Positions 10,623-21,999 of a stretch of 64,000 nt of DNA are shown here, in pieces. Positions within the stretch are counted from its first letter, which is position 1. Each line of letters begins with the position of its first letter. The stretch is from Ochromonas danica. Its lineage: Eukaryota > Sar > Chrysophyceae > Chromulinales > Chromulinaceae. The position numbers were made by a program, and so were the translations under genes. The DNA lies in the NCBI GenBank assembly GCA_015146655.1, contig VKHL01000008.1, positions 186,001 to 250,000 of the forward strand, in the 5' to 3' direction. The notes under the pieces are model-generated. The model was not told the origin of the DNA. It worked only from the letters and a program-made list of their open reading frames with translations, and made no database searches.

Positions 10623-11714
10623 ATGGATAACCACGACATCCACATAGAACCTCTTGTTCCAAGGAGGCCCGACAGAAGAGTTCCATGGAGGATTGTTTGG
10701 AAGAAGTTGCCTGCTTACATGGTTGCTCACGAGTTCAATTTGCAACACAAGGGGTTAAATCTTGCACATGTAGAGTTTATTCCAGTTCAACGAGATGAAC
10801 GCTACCAGGACGATGAAGAGAGCTTGAGGAGGCTCAATGAATTCAGTAGGTTTGTGGCAGCTATTCGCCGCTCATTTTCCTTGTCCCTCAAGACTGCCGG
10901 TGCTGCTGCGGCTATTTTGGCGGAATTGGGAGACAGAAGATTGGAGCTAAGAAAGAAGTGTATTCTGGGCAAGTACTATGCCCACGATTACTTCAAGAAT
11001 GAGCTTTTCTCTTGGAGATTTGCGAACCTGTGTCTCTTGAATTTAGTACATGAATCTCCATTACTTGCACAGCTTTATGCGAAGAAACTCTTCGAAGCGA
11101 TAGACCGTCGCATTCCCCCCTTGAAACTAATGGATGATCACAAGCACTACTTTCATTCTGAGCTGAATGGCGAAGACGTGTATAAAGGGAAAGGTATTCT
11201 ATTGGCTATTTATATCCGACAGCTCGGCGAAAAGGAGTTTTCTTTACGCTTTCCTGGTTTGGATAATTTTTATATCCGACAGCTCGGCGAAAAGGAGTTT
11301 TCTTTACGCTTTCCTAGTTTGGATAAGTTGAAGGAATTTATTCCCAGCGGTGAAAAAGCCATTGCTCACTTTCAAAAGCTTGACTTACCCACTGGTGGAT
11401 TGGACAAGGCTATTGAAGAATTAAATACAGATGAACAGAAGAAAAATACAAAATGGGACGAATTATTCTTCTTCGTTAAGTATTTGGACTATGCGGTTCA
11501 GCTAGTGGACAAGTGCAATGAAGTTAAAACTGCAGTGTTTTATGCCGCGACCTTTCTCTCGAACTTCCTCAAGTGTCCACGAGGTTCTTTTGCAAGTGAC
11601 GTCAGACTGCGTGTGTGCTTCTATCACTATCTTGCCAATGTGCCATACAGCGGGCGCAAGACTAAGAATACCTTGGGCACGGAGGAACAACCACGCAAGA
11701 AGCCCCGTCATTAA
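10623..11714 (+). CDS. Unknown 363-aa protein, array copy 3
   Basis: Same protein as copies 1 and 2 except for an in-frame 9-bp loss at about 11595 that removes three residues (RLA or equivalent) after CPRGSFA, leaving 363 aa. The internal 20-residue repeat pair and basic tail are kept. No recognised family. The in-frame nature of the only coding change is weakly consistent with a maintained protein. Confidence 0.75.
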   Translation: MDNHDIHIEPLVPRRPDRRVPWRIVWKKLPAYMVAHEFNLQHKGLNLAHVEFIPVQRDERYQDDEESLRRLNEFSRFVAAIRRSFSLSLKTAGAAAAILAELGDRRLELRKKCILGKYYAHDYFKNELFSWRFANLCLLNLVHESPLLAQLYAKKLFEAIDRRIPPLKLMDDHKHYFHSELNGEDVYKGKGILLAIYIRQLGEKEFSLRFPGLDNFYIRQLGEKEFSLRFPSLDKLKEFIPSGEKAIAHFQKLDLPTGGLDKAIEELNTDEQKKNTKWDELFFFVKYLDYAVQLVDKCNEVKTAVFYAATFLSNFLKCPRGSFASDVRLRVCFYHYLANVPYSGRKTKNTLGTEEQPRKKPRH

Positions 11715-12015
11715 TCTTTGTTTTACCACTTTACAAGTATAACCACAAGTATCGATCCTTTTTGACCACTGATGTAGTTCGATCGAACTTCACTGCTCTT
11801 GCCTTCTTTGTTTTGCTTTAATCATATTTACTTCAATGCTACTATAAAAACAATGAGAATTGTTGGCGATGCCAAGCTAATACATGTAATTCTAATTAAC
11901 AACTGATCACTCATTTAAGTCCAGGACAGTACTGTACTGTGCTTGTCTATCTTCCTTCCTATCAGTTCAAGAGCAAGCAAGCATGTGTAACTCAAGGGGA
12001 ACAGCAGAGTAATCG

Positions 12016-12907
12016 TCAACTGTTCTGTGGCCCACGCTTTCGAACCCAATCCCCCAGACAGGTTGCCGAGGATTTCAACTGAGCTTTAGCTGCCGCATAA
12101 GATTTGGAAGCAGCTTTCCACTGATGGAGTCCATGAAGTTCAGAAAGATGGACAAGATCAGGAGAGGAAGAGGCGATCTCTCGTATGGTCTCGAAGAAGC
12201 TCTCGGCAGACAACTGGCTGCTCTGCCCAGAGCACGTAAAGCCTGTATGGCTGTCAATTACTTCCATCGCGAAGCAATCGGCTGGCAGCCAGTCTCTGGG
12301 CAAGACGCCCTCAGGGCAGATCGATCCTCTTCCCTGAGCCTTCTCGTCTTGTTGGTCTTCTTCCCACCGCCGCGGATTCAACCAGGCCACAAAGCATCTG
12401 GCTTCATCGAATAATGCCCCACTGCGGGTAGCTTGGTCCTCGACTGGCTGGCAAAGAAGGCTTCCTTGATCAAATTTGATTTTGGAGGTGAGCATGGCGG
12501 GATGGTGTGTGACAAAGAGTGGCCCATCTCCATCATCACCATCATCTCCTTCTTCTTCCTCCTTCACAGGATATGATGAGGATGGTTCCTCTCTCTGTCG
12601 CTTCTTGTCTCTCTTGTTGCCTTTCCTCTGCTTCGTGGCTATTTGGTTGTTGTTATTGTTGTTGTTGTTAGGAGGGAATGAGAAGTCTCTGATGCGGCAA
12701 CAAAGAGCTCTGCGACAATGTGCTTCACTGAACTTCCGGCCAATCGTGAGAGAGGACAGATAGAGAGGCTCTTGTAGAAGCAAAGACAGCAGTGCACCTT
12801 GTATACCCACTGCATTCCACAAGGCGATCTTGTCGCTGCACGTCATCACATTGCCCAAGCCACTGTGCACAGGGGCAGTGCCAGGAGGGGCGACAACCAA
12901 AGCAGTG

Positions 12908-12960
<53 letters not shown>

Positions 12961-13734
12961 TTGGCTTCTTCCACTGTTGACCTTCACCAAAGGCATCACC
13001 TCTCCTTCTGTCGTGGCGGTGGGCCAAAATGTCGGATGCGGCAGGTCGGGCAGGTCGTCTTCGGACAGCTCGACTCTCTCCACCACACGCTTGGCCTTGG
13101 CCCACTTCTTGATGCAAGCATTGCCACATGGCTGGGAGGAGGAGTAAAGGTGCAGAGAGACGCCAGGCTTGAGGCGGTACCTCCTCCTCCTCCTGCTACT
13201 ACTACTACTGCTGCTGCTACAGTCTGTCTGCAGGAAGGAAGACTGCCGCCCAGAGGCGATCGCATCGCAGCAGAACCGCAAGAAAGCCCTTCGAGCGAGC
13301 ACTTCTGCGTGCATGTCTCTCAGATACCCATCTCCTCCTCCTCCTCCTCCTCCAGGGTGAGAGCTACCGTCACTATCACTGTCACTGTCGCTCTGCATCT
13401 TGCTGGCTGAGAGAGTTTTCGTGCCCACGCCCAGCCCCACCACATGCAGTCTCACCCGACCTCCTCCTCCTCCACTACATGCACCTCCTTCGTCTTCTTC
13501 CTCTAAGTCTTGCTCTTCAATGCGCATGAGGACAGTGGCTAGCACGGTCTGCTGATAGACCAGGTCCTCTGGGCAGAGCTGGCGGAAGGTCTCGATGCTC
13601 AACGACGCCACGCGGTCTGCCCATTTACAAGATGACACGGGTCGCTCTTTCTCAGCGCTTCTCTTCAAGGTCGGGGTTGGGGTAGAGGTGGAGGTGGAGG
13701 TGGAGGCTGGTCTCTCAGTCTCATCTTCAGCCAT
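12016..13734 (-). CDS. ADAT1: tRNA-specific adenosine deaminase 1 (ADAT1), array copy 3
   Basis: Intronless 572-aa ORF with 16 Ala in the variable run (17 CAG triplets) and otherwise the same sequence as copies 1 and 2. The catalytic HAE, PCG and Cys motifs are all present. It lies divergent, 117 bp from the intact ankyrin gene at 13852. This arrangement probably preserves the ancestral ADAT1-ankyrin pair. Confidence 0.93.
12909..12959 (+). repeat. (CAG)17 microsatellite in ADAT1 copy 3
   Basis: Seventeen perfect CAG triplets, read as Ala codons on the minus strand. Confidence 0.97.
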
Positions 13735-13851
13735 CGCAATGGATTGATTGATTGTATACTATTGCTCTTTTGCGTGGGAAGATCTGGAGATATAGAGATT
13801 TGGAGATTTGGAGCTCTAATGGTCTGGAGATCTAGGGAAGAGCTTGTGCTG

Positions 13852-14343
13852 ATGGACAGATCTCAAGCTGTGGAAATGGATTTATGGGATCCTCTCCTCG
13901 ACGCTGTCCTACAAGGGGAAGAAAACCTCGTTCAGCTCTATATTTCTATGGGAGCGAACCTGTCCACTCTTTGTGACCAGGAGGGGCGAGGAGTTCTGCA
14001 CTGGAGCGCGGCCACTCCCTCTGGGGAGCTTCTCGTGCCGCTTCTCATTGCCAAGGGCGCCAAATTGAATATACAAGACAAGGATGGTTTCACTCCCTTG
14101 CACTCCTTCGCGATCAAAGGGCGGATATATGGCCTGACAGCTTTGTTGCACAATGGCGCAGACCCCAACATTGCGAGTTTCCAGGGTGGCCTCACCCCTC
14201 TGCATGTCGCTCTGCAACACAATCGCTCAGAAATCGCCAACATGCTCATCTGTTATGGCGCGAAGCTAAATTTGGCATCCTCGGGAGGATTTCCTTTAAA
14301 CGGTCCGCAGACTCCGGCCACAGCAGCCGATTCCTCAAGCTGA
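13852..14343 (+). CDS. Small ankyrin-repeat protein (intact)
   Basis: Intronless 163-aa protein. Residues about 11-150 form roughly four ankyrin-type units. The clearest have DGFTPLHSFAIKG and GGLTPLHVALQHNRSEIANML, with the canonical TPLH turn. An earlier, looser unit has [10 protein letters not shown]. Ankyrin repeats bind partner proteins; the partner here is unknown. A 36-codon in-frame extension exists upstream of the chosen ATG (from 13744), but the ATG at 13852 begins the conserved soluble part. This is the undisrupted gene at the right edge of the array. Its first 69 codons are also the 5' part of both chimeras. The Ser/Ala-rich tail after residue 150 is probably disordered. Confidence 0.85.
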   Translation: MDRSQAVEMDLWDPLLDAVLQGEENLVQLYISMGANLSTLCDQEGRGVLHWSAATPSGELLVPLLIAKGAKLNIQDKDGFTPLHSFAIKGRIYGLTALLHNGADPNIASFQGGLTPLHVALQHNRSEIANMLICYGAKLNLASSGGFPLNGPQTPATAADSSS

Positions 14344-14498
14344 TGGATGAACCCTTTCATTCTCTGATGGGCGATCCCTTCAGTCCAGTATCGTGTCCAC
14401 TCTGCTTTTCCTGAATCTTGTGGTGCATAAGATGAGATGGGCTGACGAAGAAAATGCTCTGATGCATCATATATAAACTGTAAATAGTAAAGATGCTT

Positions 14499-15202
14499 TC
14501 AAAGCGTTGCGATAAAAGCATTTACAATCTTTATCAACTTGTCGTCTTTGCAACGCTCATGGGCACGAATAAGAGCTGCTCGAATCTCTTCCAATCTGGT
14601 CTCCATCTCTCGACGAGTATTGTGCAATTCTTGCTTCAGCTTAATGTCCACCTTACCAGATGCCTGTGCAATATCGCCGTCGATGCGACGAATAGTCTGC
14701 AAGGCATCTTGCAATGTGGCCGTGAAGCCCCGGAGGGACTCGTCCCATTGGGACACACCCTTCTCGTGTTTCTATTGATACTCGATCATAGACTCAGCTC
14801 AAACAGAAATACAACAGAAATACAGTTCTCTCACCTGCATAAGAGCTCCACACTGTTCTTTCAAGCTCAGATTTCGCCTGGCAAGCTGAACATAGTGTTT
14901 TATGAGTACTCATTGCGATATACAGCTATTCGTCCAGTATAAGGAAAGTGTACCTCAGTCAAATAGGATTTCCACCGCTGCTCATAGCGTTCCACAATGG
15001 CTTTGCTGTCTCGCACGTACTGCTGATATATCTCATTCAAGCCCTCTCGCTTCCGCTTCCTTTGTTTGGAGATGTCCAAGGAGCTTTTCGCACTTTGCAG
15101 CTTCTTGAGAATAGTGAGCAAATGCTGTTCATCCTCTTCCTCGTCTGAAGAGTCCTCCAGTTCGGACAGTTGCTTGAGGTCAGGTACGTGAGGTCTCTCC
15201 AT
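14499..15202 (-). CDS. Small coiled-coil protein, 190 aa
   Basis: Three exons: 15202-14954, 14885-14835 and 14771-14499, all phase 0. The N-terminus is acidic (EDSSDEEEDEQ at about residues 17-27), followed by a basic KQRKRKR patch, then continuous heptad-like helix to the C-terminus. The layout (short acidic head, basic stretch, long single coiled coil, about 200 aa) resembles the Cor1/SYCP3 class of meiotic axis proteins. I see no diagnostic motif, so that is only a suggestion. Upstream in-frame sequence is open to 15442 but lacks an ATG. It shares an approximately 420-bp gap with the 3' end of the next gene. Confidence 0.68.
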
Positions 15203-15624
15203 TTCTTTCTCTTTCTCTCTCTCTTGCCCTGCTACTGCTTGCCTGCCATGGCATCCCTTTGGGTGGCTATGCTGAGGAGAAACTGAAAAGATACGAATTC
15301 TCACACAACCAAAGAGATGAGGGACTGGGAAAGTGTGCGGCCCAGGCTCTTTGATCCATGGAATGATCCGTGGATTCCAATCTCCTTCATCAAACTTACT
15401 AAATATGCTTCGCTTAGTTCTATTGAAAAGAAGCAAAAGCAACTGAGATTCTACAAATAAATATTATCTTTCCATACAATACACTACAATCATGAGAACA
15501 ATACCAAAACAAGATTTCTTGTAACTGGACCAGACTAGACATGAAGGAGGATATCTCCAGCTAGCTAATCTAGTCTAGTTTGTGGTAGAATCAATAGCGC
15601 GAAGAAGCTGGCTTTACCATGCAA
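15203..15624. other. Intergenic region upstream of the coiled-coil gene
   Basis: It contains a pyrimidine/purine run just upstream of the 190-aa gene on the minus strand, which probably belongs to its promoter or 5' UTR, and the 3' end of the 1096-aa gene. No other gene seen. Confidence 0.5.
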
Positions 15625-18600
15625 TCAGAACGAAGTGACATCATCGTGACCTCCTTGTAGATGCGCTGCCATCTGTTGGAAGGAAAGGCTGCTCTTCTGC
15701 AGCAAGCGACTTTTCATTAGACGCACAGGGTCCTCTTCCTCGCTATGAACACCATGGCCAGCACCTGCACTGGTGGCAGTAGTAGTAGCAGCAGGAGCAG
15801 AATTGGCCATGTCCTCCAGAGACTTGCTCTCTTCTCTAATGGAACTGTTATCCAGCTCTTCGAAGGAATGCCGCTTGATCACGTGCTTGGCAGGAAGGAC
15901 AGTGGGATGGAGATGATGATGGCTACTGCTAGTGGTTGTAGCGGGAGGAATGGAAGGCTCTTGCATCTCTTGTCTTGGCAGAAACAGCGGCGGCACCTCC
16001 TCAGAGGTGGCACTGCTGTCAGAGGAGGGAGCTCTCCCACTGTGACTTCTGTCCCTGTCCTCCCCATACCCCTCTGAAAGAGTGGAGTCTTCCTGTCCAG
16101 AGAGAGGTGCAGGCAACAACCCAATGGGGCTGAGCGTGCTGCTTAGCATGTTGAGCGGGTTGGAGTCTGAGAAGTTGTCAAACTCTGAGAAGGCCTCGCT
16201 GATCAACTGCCCGTGACTGTCTCCCCCGCTGTCGTACTGACACAAACTGCTGGATTGGTTGAGTTGGCTGTTCACCTGATGGTCATCATGGGATTCCAAT
16301 CGTTGAATCCTCTCCTCCTCCTCCTCTTCCTCAGGTGAAGGAAGTGGAGGTGGAGGAGGAGGAGGGAGGGAAAAGCGCAGCACATCTATTCCAGGTGAGT
16401 CATTCTCACACTCTTTGCTGCTATCTCCACCTCTCATTCCCGCCAGCATTGCCTCAATGCTCTTAGGCTGTGACAGGCTAGGCGAGGCTAGCATGGACAC
16501 TGTGAGGAGGTTCATGCTGCCAATCGACCTCAACCCCAACAAAGCCTCCGACTGTGTACTTTGAAGCATGCCCTGATTCAACACACTGCTAGCTACCGAT
16601 GAGCTAGTCTCATAGTCTCCTTCTGGTTTGGACACTTCTTCTGTTGAGAACAAAAGCGCAGAGGCGGGATCGAAAGCTCCACTTCCCCACAGCCCTCCTC
16701 CTCCTCCTGCTGCTCCTATAGTACCATTCAACCTGTCTCTAGCAACAGAAGAGTTGTGCAGAGAGACTAGGAAGGTCTCCGCTGCCGATCCAGTGGACAG
16801 AGAGCGACGCATTGAGAGAGACGAAAGAGATCCTGCTCTGGCACGAATTGAGAGATCGCCGCCTGGCATTGGAGGCACTGGAGATGTCGAGGCAACAGCT
16901 CGGCCAGTTCGCGCATTAGCAAAGTGAGTTTGCTCCATAGAAGGGTTGGCGGTTTGACTCGAAGGGGGTGGGTTACTCACTTCACCCTGGTCACAACAAA
17001 GTGTTACCACAACACAGGCTGTTCAGGGAGACATCACTCATGCTAACCTGATAGGTGGAGAAGAAAGAGTTCGAGCAGGACATTAAGCTCTTCGGAGACG
17101 CAGTGGAAGGTGCTTCCACACCTGACAGATCGCTCCAGTCCATCATATCCAAGGCCATCACCTCGCTGTCTAGGGGACGAGGATTGGCAGCAGTCGCTGT
17201 GCCAGACAGTTCTCTCTTCTCACTTGTGGTGCCCAAATAAAGAGAAGCATGCGGTACATTGCGAGCATCTGTCTCTAAGTTCTGAGACATGTCATTCAAT
17301 GCAGACACTTTCAAAACCAAGAAGCGCATGACATCAGATATGAATACACGAGATGCAATAGATGACAGACAAACAAGTTGGGTGGAGGAGCTTACAGTCT
17401 AAGGAAGCTTGACAAGACAACACAGTGACAGGACCTTCAGTGGCGCCGTGGACTGAACTGATGGTACTCTCATCATTTCTCTCGTCAATCTTCTCACCCT
17501 CTGTATCAGTGATTTCATTCACGACTAGATGCTGTGACTTGTCCTGGCCAAATGAATAAGTCAGTCAGTCAATGGTCTCTAATGAAAAAGAACAGCATCT
17601 ATCCAATCTAATCTATCTTTACCTGCATGGGGTCAACCAAGCGATCCATGGATGCCATAGAAGAGGAGAAGACTGAACCTTGCACCACACAGCGCAGAGC
17701 AGGGTTCCTCACAGAAGGAGATGATGTAGGAGATGATGGCTGTGCAGGGGTGGCTTCACACCGTGAGAGCATCTGCAGGACGTCATCTGCCTCCTCTTCT
17801 TGCACACAGTTCTTATCACGCACGCTTTCAGCAGCTCTCGGTGTCTTTCGAGCAGATGCTGATGGCGAAACAGCAGCAGTTTTTCTGACGTCTTTTTTCA
17901 CCCCTTGACTACCATCAGCAGCATGGCGCATCATATGGGACGAGAAAGTTGGTGATAGGTACGTTGGCGCTTTATTGCGACCCATCGCTAAAATAGCCTG
18001 TTTAGCTGCTTTATTTGCTGATAGCTTGCTGGCTGTGACATTTTTGGCTTTGTTAGTCCCTGAGCTGCTGCTGCCATGGGATGATGGAGGAGGCTTGTTA
18101 GTATGTCGACTATTCCTCGAGGCAGAAGAGGGAGTGGCCGCACGGGCGACTGCTGAAGCAGGTGGGGGTGTGGGAGGAACCGCAGCGCCACCACTTGCCT
18201 GTATGGCGGCGCGGAAACGACTGGCCACTCCAGACACTGGAGAGACCGCTCCCTGTGCAGCCACAGGAGTGGCGGGAGTAGCCACTACACCAGTAAGGAG
18301 AGCTGCTTTCTGCATTGTTGTTGTTAGAGCATCCGGGCGACGCTTTGGGGCTGAAGCTGCACGGCGTGCTGGTTGAAGCTGTTGTGCCTGCTGTTGTTGC
18401 TGTTGTTGTTGCTGCAGTGGTTGCTGTTGTTGTTGTGGTCGCCGATCTGAAACACGCGAAGAGACATGAGAACCTTGATTATGACTCTGAAGACGCCCTG
18501 CTGATTGGCTCCGTTGATGCGATAAAGAAGGAGGAGAGAACAATATAGTGGCTCCAGTTTCTTCCTGATTGTGCTCCGATCGCTGGGAAGGCTAACAAAG

Positions 18601-19338
18601 ACGACGAATGAATGAATCAACGGGTCAGAGGAAACAATACAACGAATATAATCACCTTAGCAGATCGAATGGGCGTCTCCAAGACATCGCCAAGATGCCT
18701 TCGAGCAGGGTCGGGAGTGGTGGGAGTGTGCTGGCGCTGGAGGAGGGGGTGATTGTTGTGTTGGTGACGTGGTACAGAGGTTTCGGGTGTTGCCTTCACA
18801 GGCTGCTGCCTGGTTGGTGTTCTCCCCCATGGTAATGCAGCCACAGCCTTCTTAGCACTTCTCTGAGGAGTGCATAGTGCATCTTCTAAAGCAGCTCTGC
18901 AAAACAACCACCATTCAATCATAAACAAACCATTATTGTCAAACCACATCACAGCACAGAGCACTCACTTGTAAGCCTCAGTGGGTTTCATGTAATGGCC
19001 CCGATCACGAGGAGTAACGGCAGGTGTGGCCTCGACCGCCTTCTCTTCCTTCGCCTGCGTCAGGATGACTCTGCGTGCGCCAGACTTCAGCCCCGTGCTA
19101 GTGGCGTGGTGCTGGATGAGCTTCCGATAGGGAGTGCTGAGCTGTGCTTCTCCTACCAGCACATCGTTATCTTCACCCAGGTCATTTCTATATGCGGTAT
19201 CATAAGCTGTGGTCTTGCTCGCCGAGCCTTGCGACCGAGGCCATCGAGGCAAAGGTGTGGATCTGAACGATGATAGAGAATGGATTATCCAACAACATGC
19301 ACACCTCTCAAGATCACTTACAGGATATGGTCTTCCAT
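15625..19338 (-). CDS. Large disordered Ser/Pro/Gln-rich protein, 1096 aa
   Basis: Seven exons: 19338-19322, 19262-18969, 18896-18656, 18591-17623, 17543-17396, 17307-17048 and 16986-15625. Every junction keeps the frame. I do not recognise the family. The protein is almost wholly low-complexity: poly-Gln near residues 220-250, Pro/Ala-rich and Ser-rich stretches, many TP and SP dipeptides next to basic residues (candidate proline-directed kinase sites), PPPPPPP around residue 860 and acidic EEEEEE next to it. The basic, phosphorylatable first half resembles microtubule- or chromatin-associated proteins in composition only. The short first exon encodes MEDHIL. It is divergent from COG6 with 232 bp between starts. 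Confidence 0.7.
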
Positions 19339-19570
19339 GAAAATAGCAAAGAAGCACCCAGACGATTTTGAACACGAAGGAGGCGCTGCTCGACTAGACG
19401 ATTCAATTCCCGCCTTGCCTTGCCCAACAACTATTTGAAAAAGCTCGAGATTTGCAAAACAAGATATTTCAGATTTCTGGGGATAACGACTACTACTAAC
19501 TTAACGTTAACTTAAGATAGTCTGGTCCAATGAGGAGGGAAAGCAAAAGAGATGATCTTTAGGGTAAGCA
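19339..19570. promoter_or_regulatory. Divergent promoter region, 1096-aa gene and COG6
   Basis: The 232-bp gap between two divergent starts must contain both promoters. It includes a TTAACGTTAA palindrome at about 19500-19509. No protein-coding feature seen. Confidence 0.5.
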
Positions 19571-21823
19571 ATGCAGTCTGAGCAAGACCGTGTAAAGGAA
19601 GTGATTGTAGAATCACGAATAGCTAAGGTGCTTTCTCTACGCACTGACAGCATTGTAATGCTCGAAGCCCTCGATGCTATTAGTGACATTTACACTTCCA
19701 GTTAGTCCATCCATCTGACATCTGACATTTGACATGAGCATGTCTATGTCCTCACACACCACCTTCACCTTCACCTTCTCTCTTTCTCTGTGTCTTGGAT
19801 TAGATGACGTGGAGTCTCGTAAGAGCTTGAGACGGAACTTGGAACTGCAGAATGTGGAACTAGGGAAGAAGTTTCTGAACGAAATGGTCGTCTTGAAGAA
19901 TCGGCTGGATGCTGCTGAGGCACTTTCCAACCATCTCCATGACACTTGCACTATCCTGGCTAGACGTGTCGAAGAAGCAGATCAAAACATGAAATCCTTT
20001 GTCGACAAAGCAGGTCAACTGGAAACCGATCGCTCCCACCTACTGCATCAAAGCCAAGAAATTCGAGACTTTATCTCGCAATTCCACCTTTCTCAAGATG
20101 AAGTCACCTTGCTTTCCTGTGCTAAGCTAGATGAGTCATCGCAAGTGAAGGCTTTCTTCCATGTCCTATCTAAAGTTAAACGTGCCTACAAAGAGTGTCA
20201 GGCATTAGCACAGAATCAAGGATATAGTGTAGGCTTTGAGCTGCTGGAGATTCTGGGTCGCCATCAAGACAGTGCCTATCTGCTGCTCTATAACTGGGTC
20301 AAGGCGAAGTGTGACTATCTCAGTGAGACGGGAGTGATCGAAGACCTGGAAGTCAACAGTCGACTGCAAATGGCAATCGTCTATTTGAAGGAAGTTCCCT
20401 TATACTACACTCAGTGCCAAGACCTGCTTGTTCAGGCTCGAAGGAGTCAGCTATTGCAACGGTAGGCTTCTTCTGCACCCCATCTTGCTCTCTCTAATAA
20501 TGACGATTGTTGATGTCTTCTTCTGCTGCTTCTGCTTCAGGTTCATGCTAGTACTCACCCAAGGAGAGAGCGGATCGAGCAATAAGTACAATCGAGCCTT
20601 GGATCTATTAGCCCATGACGCAGTGTCTTATGTGGGCGGCATGCTGGCGTTTGTTCATCAACTGTTGGCAGCCGAGAGAGAGTTTGTGGATGTTATCTTT
20701 GGCAACAATGCTGGTGACGTTAATAAAGACAAAAATGGAGTCGCGAACGAAGAATTGCTTGCTCGATCTGTCGCGGCTTTGGGCAAGCCTCTGCGTATTC
20801 GCATCATGCAAACACTGGAGCATCGCTGTCAGATCGACACCTTCTACTCCATCGCAGACCTGCTCACCTTCTATCTACAGACAGTGGACAAGGTGATTCG
20901 TGTGGACAATGCTTTACACAGTGCGATTGCTGGATGTCTTGTAGAGTGCAAGAAGATGTTTGTCAAGGCTGTGACTGCACAAGGCGAGGCACTTAAAACC
21001 TCTCCAATTGCCTGCCCTATCGATCTGAAAGTTGCCACCACCGCCAAGGACTACATCTATCAGATAAGCTCACTCTTGAAGATCTATCATGCTGCGCTGA
21101 GTGAAGCTCTTGGGAAGGAAGAAGATAATTGTCTCTTCATCGATGCCGTTCTTGGTGACCTCATCTCGCAAATTCTTCAGAGCTGTCGACTGGGAAGTCA
21201 AGGGCTACAGTCAGCAGAGATGGCCACGTACATGTTGAATAATATCACTGCTATTCAGGTAAGTCATATGTTATTGCATGGATGTAACTTAGTGTAGTTG
21301 ATCACATGTATTGGAATTGGCTGGTCTGTTGTTGATGCTGTAGCATGAAGTTGCAGAAGCGAGTGTTTCAGGGCGAGACCTTCATCACTCGCACTCTCCT
21401 GCCAAAACAGCTTGGGAAGGCCTCTTAGTCTCTGAGGCACAGTCTTGGATAGACATCCTTGTGGCTGAAGAAGTTCAGCGCTTCTTGCGTCGCAGCGATA
21501 TGGACAAGCTGGTGGAATTGGTTGAAGTTCTACCGCGTGACCTCTGTGCCTCTGAGCAGATTGGACTCTCTGCTGACCGAGTTGCAACTATCCTGCGAGC
21601 TTTTTATTCTTCTCTATTCTCTTCTCTTCCTGCTCAATATGAGAAGTTACAAGATCCTGCTGTAAGAGAGCAAATCCGTTCAGTTGTCGCGGATCGCATT
21701 GTGCATTGTTACGGCCGAATTCATGCGATTGTCTCTGATCCTTCTAATCGTTATGAGACATCAGGCTTGCTGGGACACTCTGTCGATGAAGTTAGAGTGT
21801 TGTTAGGAGGCATTACTGATTAA
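19571..21823 (+). CDS. COG6: Conserved oligomeric Golgi complex subunit 6 (COG6)
   Basis: COG6 belongs to lobe B of the COG tether, which captures retrograde vesicles at the Golgi. Four exons: 19571-19700, 19804-20461, 20541-21258 and 21344-21823, giving 661 aa, close to the human length of about 657. Recognisable blocks are the N-terminal SRIAKVLSLRTDS..LEAL, the long coiled coil, the central FISQFHLSQDEVTLLS, then HDAVSYVGGMLAFVHQ and KPLRIRIMQ in the middle, and the C-terminal YGRIHAIVSDPSNRYE. Exon 1 supplies the conserved first coiled coil and is needed to recover the family start. No oddities. A tandem, same-strand neighbour (Pkr1) also serves the secretory system. Confidence 0.93.
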
Positions 21824-21999
21824 TTGGTAACAATGACATTGCGGTTCTGAATTTTGAGCAACAGGGATTGTTGTTTTGCGGTGGGAGGCCACAGTCTCAC
21901 AATACACGCAGTCTCTTAAGTTAATGTACTGTGTGAGGCAGAAGAAAAGAGAACGAATTAACTCCAATAATAACATTAGATTGGATCTGGAATTGAAAA

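Larger units (their letters stand above)
8893..14058. repeat. Tandem array unit 3 (complete, 5166 bp, last unit)
   Basis: The last unit starts at a junction and ends where sequence continues into the rest of the ankyrin gene instead of a transporter. It lacks the 32-bp duplication and 9 bp inside the 366-aa gene, and has 17 CAG triplets. Its right boundary at 14058 defines the array end. Confidence 0.94.

Noticed and set aside
1-14058. The array as a transposable element or integrated virus
   Set aside because: No transposase, polymerase, capsid, terminal repeats or target-site duplications. The content is host genes and the junctions are intragenic, as in a tandem segmental duplication.
1-14058. 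The array as an assembly artefact
   Set aside because: Not fully excluded, but the copies differ by three separate indels and carry a specific chimeric junction that an overlap error would not create.
14900-15442. Longer N-terminus for the 190-aa coiled-coil protein
   Set aside because: The frame is open upstream but has no ATG before 15202, and its composition changes abruptly there.
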